Source: an uncultured Anaerolineaceae bacterium | GTDB lineage: Bacteria; Chloroflexota; Anaerolineae; Anaerolineales; Anaerolineaceae | Length of the DNA: 5,532 nt | NCBI GenBank assembly: GCA_937907495.1 | Contig: CALESS010000457.1 | Span: forward strand, 1-5,532 | Direction: 5' to 3' | Shown: positions 5,323 through 5,532 of the stretch, piece after piece | Position numbering within the stretch: position 1 is the first letter of the stretch | Layout of the letters: each line of letters begins with the position of its first letter | Position numbers and translations under genes: made by a program | Notes under the pieces: generated by a model | Seen by the model: the letters and a program-made list of their open reading frames with translations, nothing else | Databases searched by the model: none | Told to the model about the DNA's origin: nothing

Positions 5323-5381
5323 CTCCGCCGCCGCAAACCCATCCTTCCTCCCGCTCCGCAACCGGTTTGTGGCTGGCGGGT

Positions 5382-5387
5382 TATAAT
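5382..5387 (+). promoter_or_regulatory. Candidate -10 box for the gene at 5437
   Basis: A perfect TATAAT lies 49 nt before the ATG at 5437, giving a UTR of about 43 nt. No clear -35 hexamer is found at normal spacing (the region is CCG-rich), so an activator or a non-canonical promoter may be involved. Confidence 0.5.
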
Positions 5388-5436
5388 GGTGTAATTGTTT
5401 CTCCCCATTCCATCCTTCATTTAGCAGGAAAAACCC

Positions 5437-5532
5437 ATGAAAAAAACCACCCCCCTCATTTTGGCTGCTGCTGTACTGCTGCTGTTCGTGATCCAAACCG
5501 CCGGAACCCTGGTGGAGTCCATCTACATCCTG
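5437..5532 (+). CDS. N-terminus of a membrane or exported protein, cut by the window edge
   Basis: Only 32 residues are visible, starting MKKTTPLILAAAVLLLFVIQ. The ATG follows AGGA (5426-5429) with 7 nt spacing and a perfect TATAAT further upstream, so the start is well supported. The basic KK followed by a hydrophobic run (about 6-24) is either a first transmembrane helix or a Sec signal peptide. The following GTLVESIYIL stretch has no obvious AxA cleavage site, so a membrane anchor is favoured. I do not recognise the family from this fragment. Confidence 0.75.
   Translation, partial: MKKTTPLILAAAVLLLFVIQTAGTLVESIYIL

Noticed and set aside
5042..5436. CRISPR array or tRNA in the gene-free stretch
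   Set aside because: No regularly spaced repeats of 24 bp or more and no cloverleaf or TTC/CCA signature; only the hairpins and the palindrome listed.
5119..5496. 125-codon minus-strand frame across the palindrome and the start of the last gene
   Set aside because: It overlaps a well-supported plus-strand start with promoter and ribosome binding site, and the translation is low in information and mirrors the palindrome.

Overview
The window is bacterial and gene-dense. It holds two genes on the minus strand at the left and four on the plus strand to the right. The organism cannot be fixed from sequence alone. The gene mix (a Tat-exported DUF1800/DUF1501 pair, a small GerE-type regulator joined to a DUF805 membrane domain, a CPBP-like membrane protein) and moderate GC would suit an environmental bacterium such as a Chloroflexota (Anaerolineae) member. 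That is a low-to-moderate confidence inference.

Left part (1-2528, minus strand): a two-gene operon transcribed leftwards from a TATAAT box near 2576-2581. The first gene encodes a 581-residue DUF1800 protein with both a Tat motif and a lipobox. After a 15-bp gap comes a DUF1501 protein with a textbook SRRTFLK Tat motif, cut by the left window edge. Both products should be exported folded across the cytoplasmic membrane. Such pairs recur in many bacteria, but their biochemical role is unknown.

Middle (2529-4258, plus strand): a divergent intergenic region, then a multi-pass CPBP-like (Abi/CAAX-protease superfamily) protein with a degenerate first motif. Next is a 286-bp gene-free stretch rich in RNA-like structure: a terminator-like hairpin, a nested stem, a perfect 10-bp inverted repeat and a duplicated TTACAGGTA. 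It leads into a single-domain cupin gene with a strong ribosome binding site.

Right part (4259-5532, plus strand): 69 bp after the cupin lies a 237-residue protein with an N-terminal LuxR/GerE-type helix-turn-helix and a C-terminal DUF805 membrane domain, likely a membrane-tethered regulator. Tandem hairpins close this unit. A 395-bp gene-free stretch follows, containing a 129-bp imperfect palindrome and a TATAAT box. The last gene begins at 5437 and runs out of the window; only its N-terminal membrane segment is visible.

The most distinctive items are the HTH-DUF805 fusion with its internal GC step, the structured leader before the cupin, and the long palindrome near the right end. None of these amounts to a proven new system.
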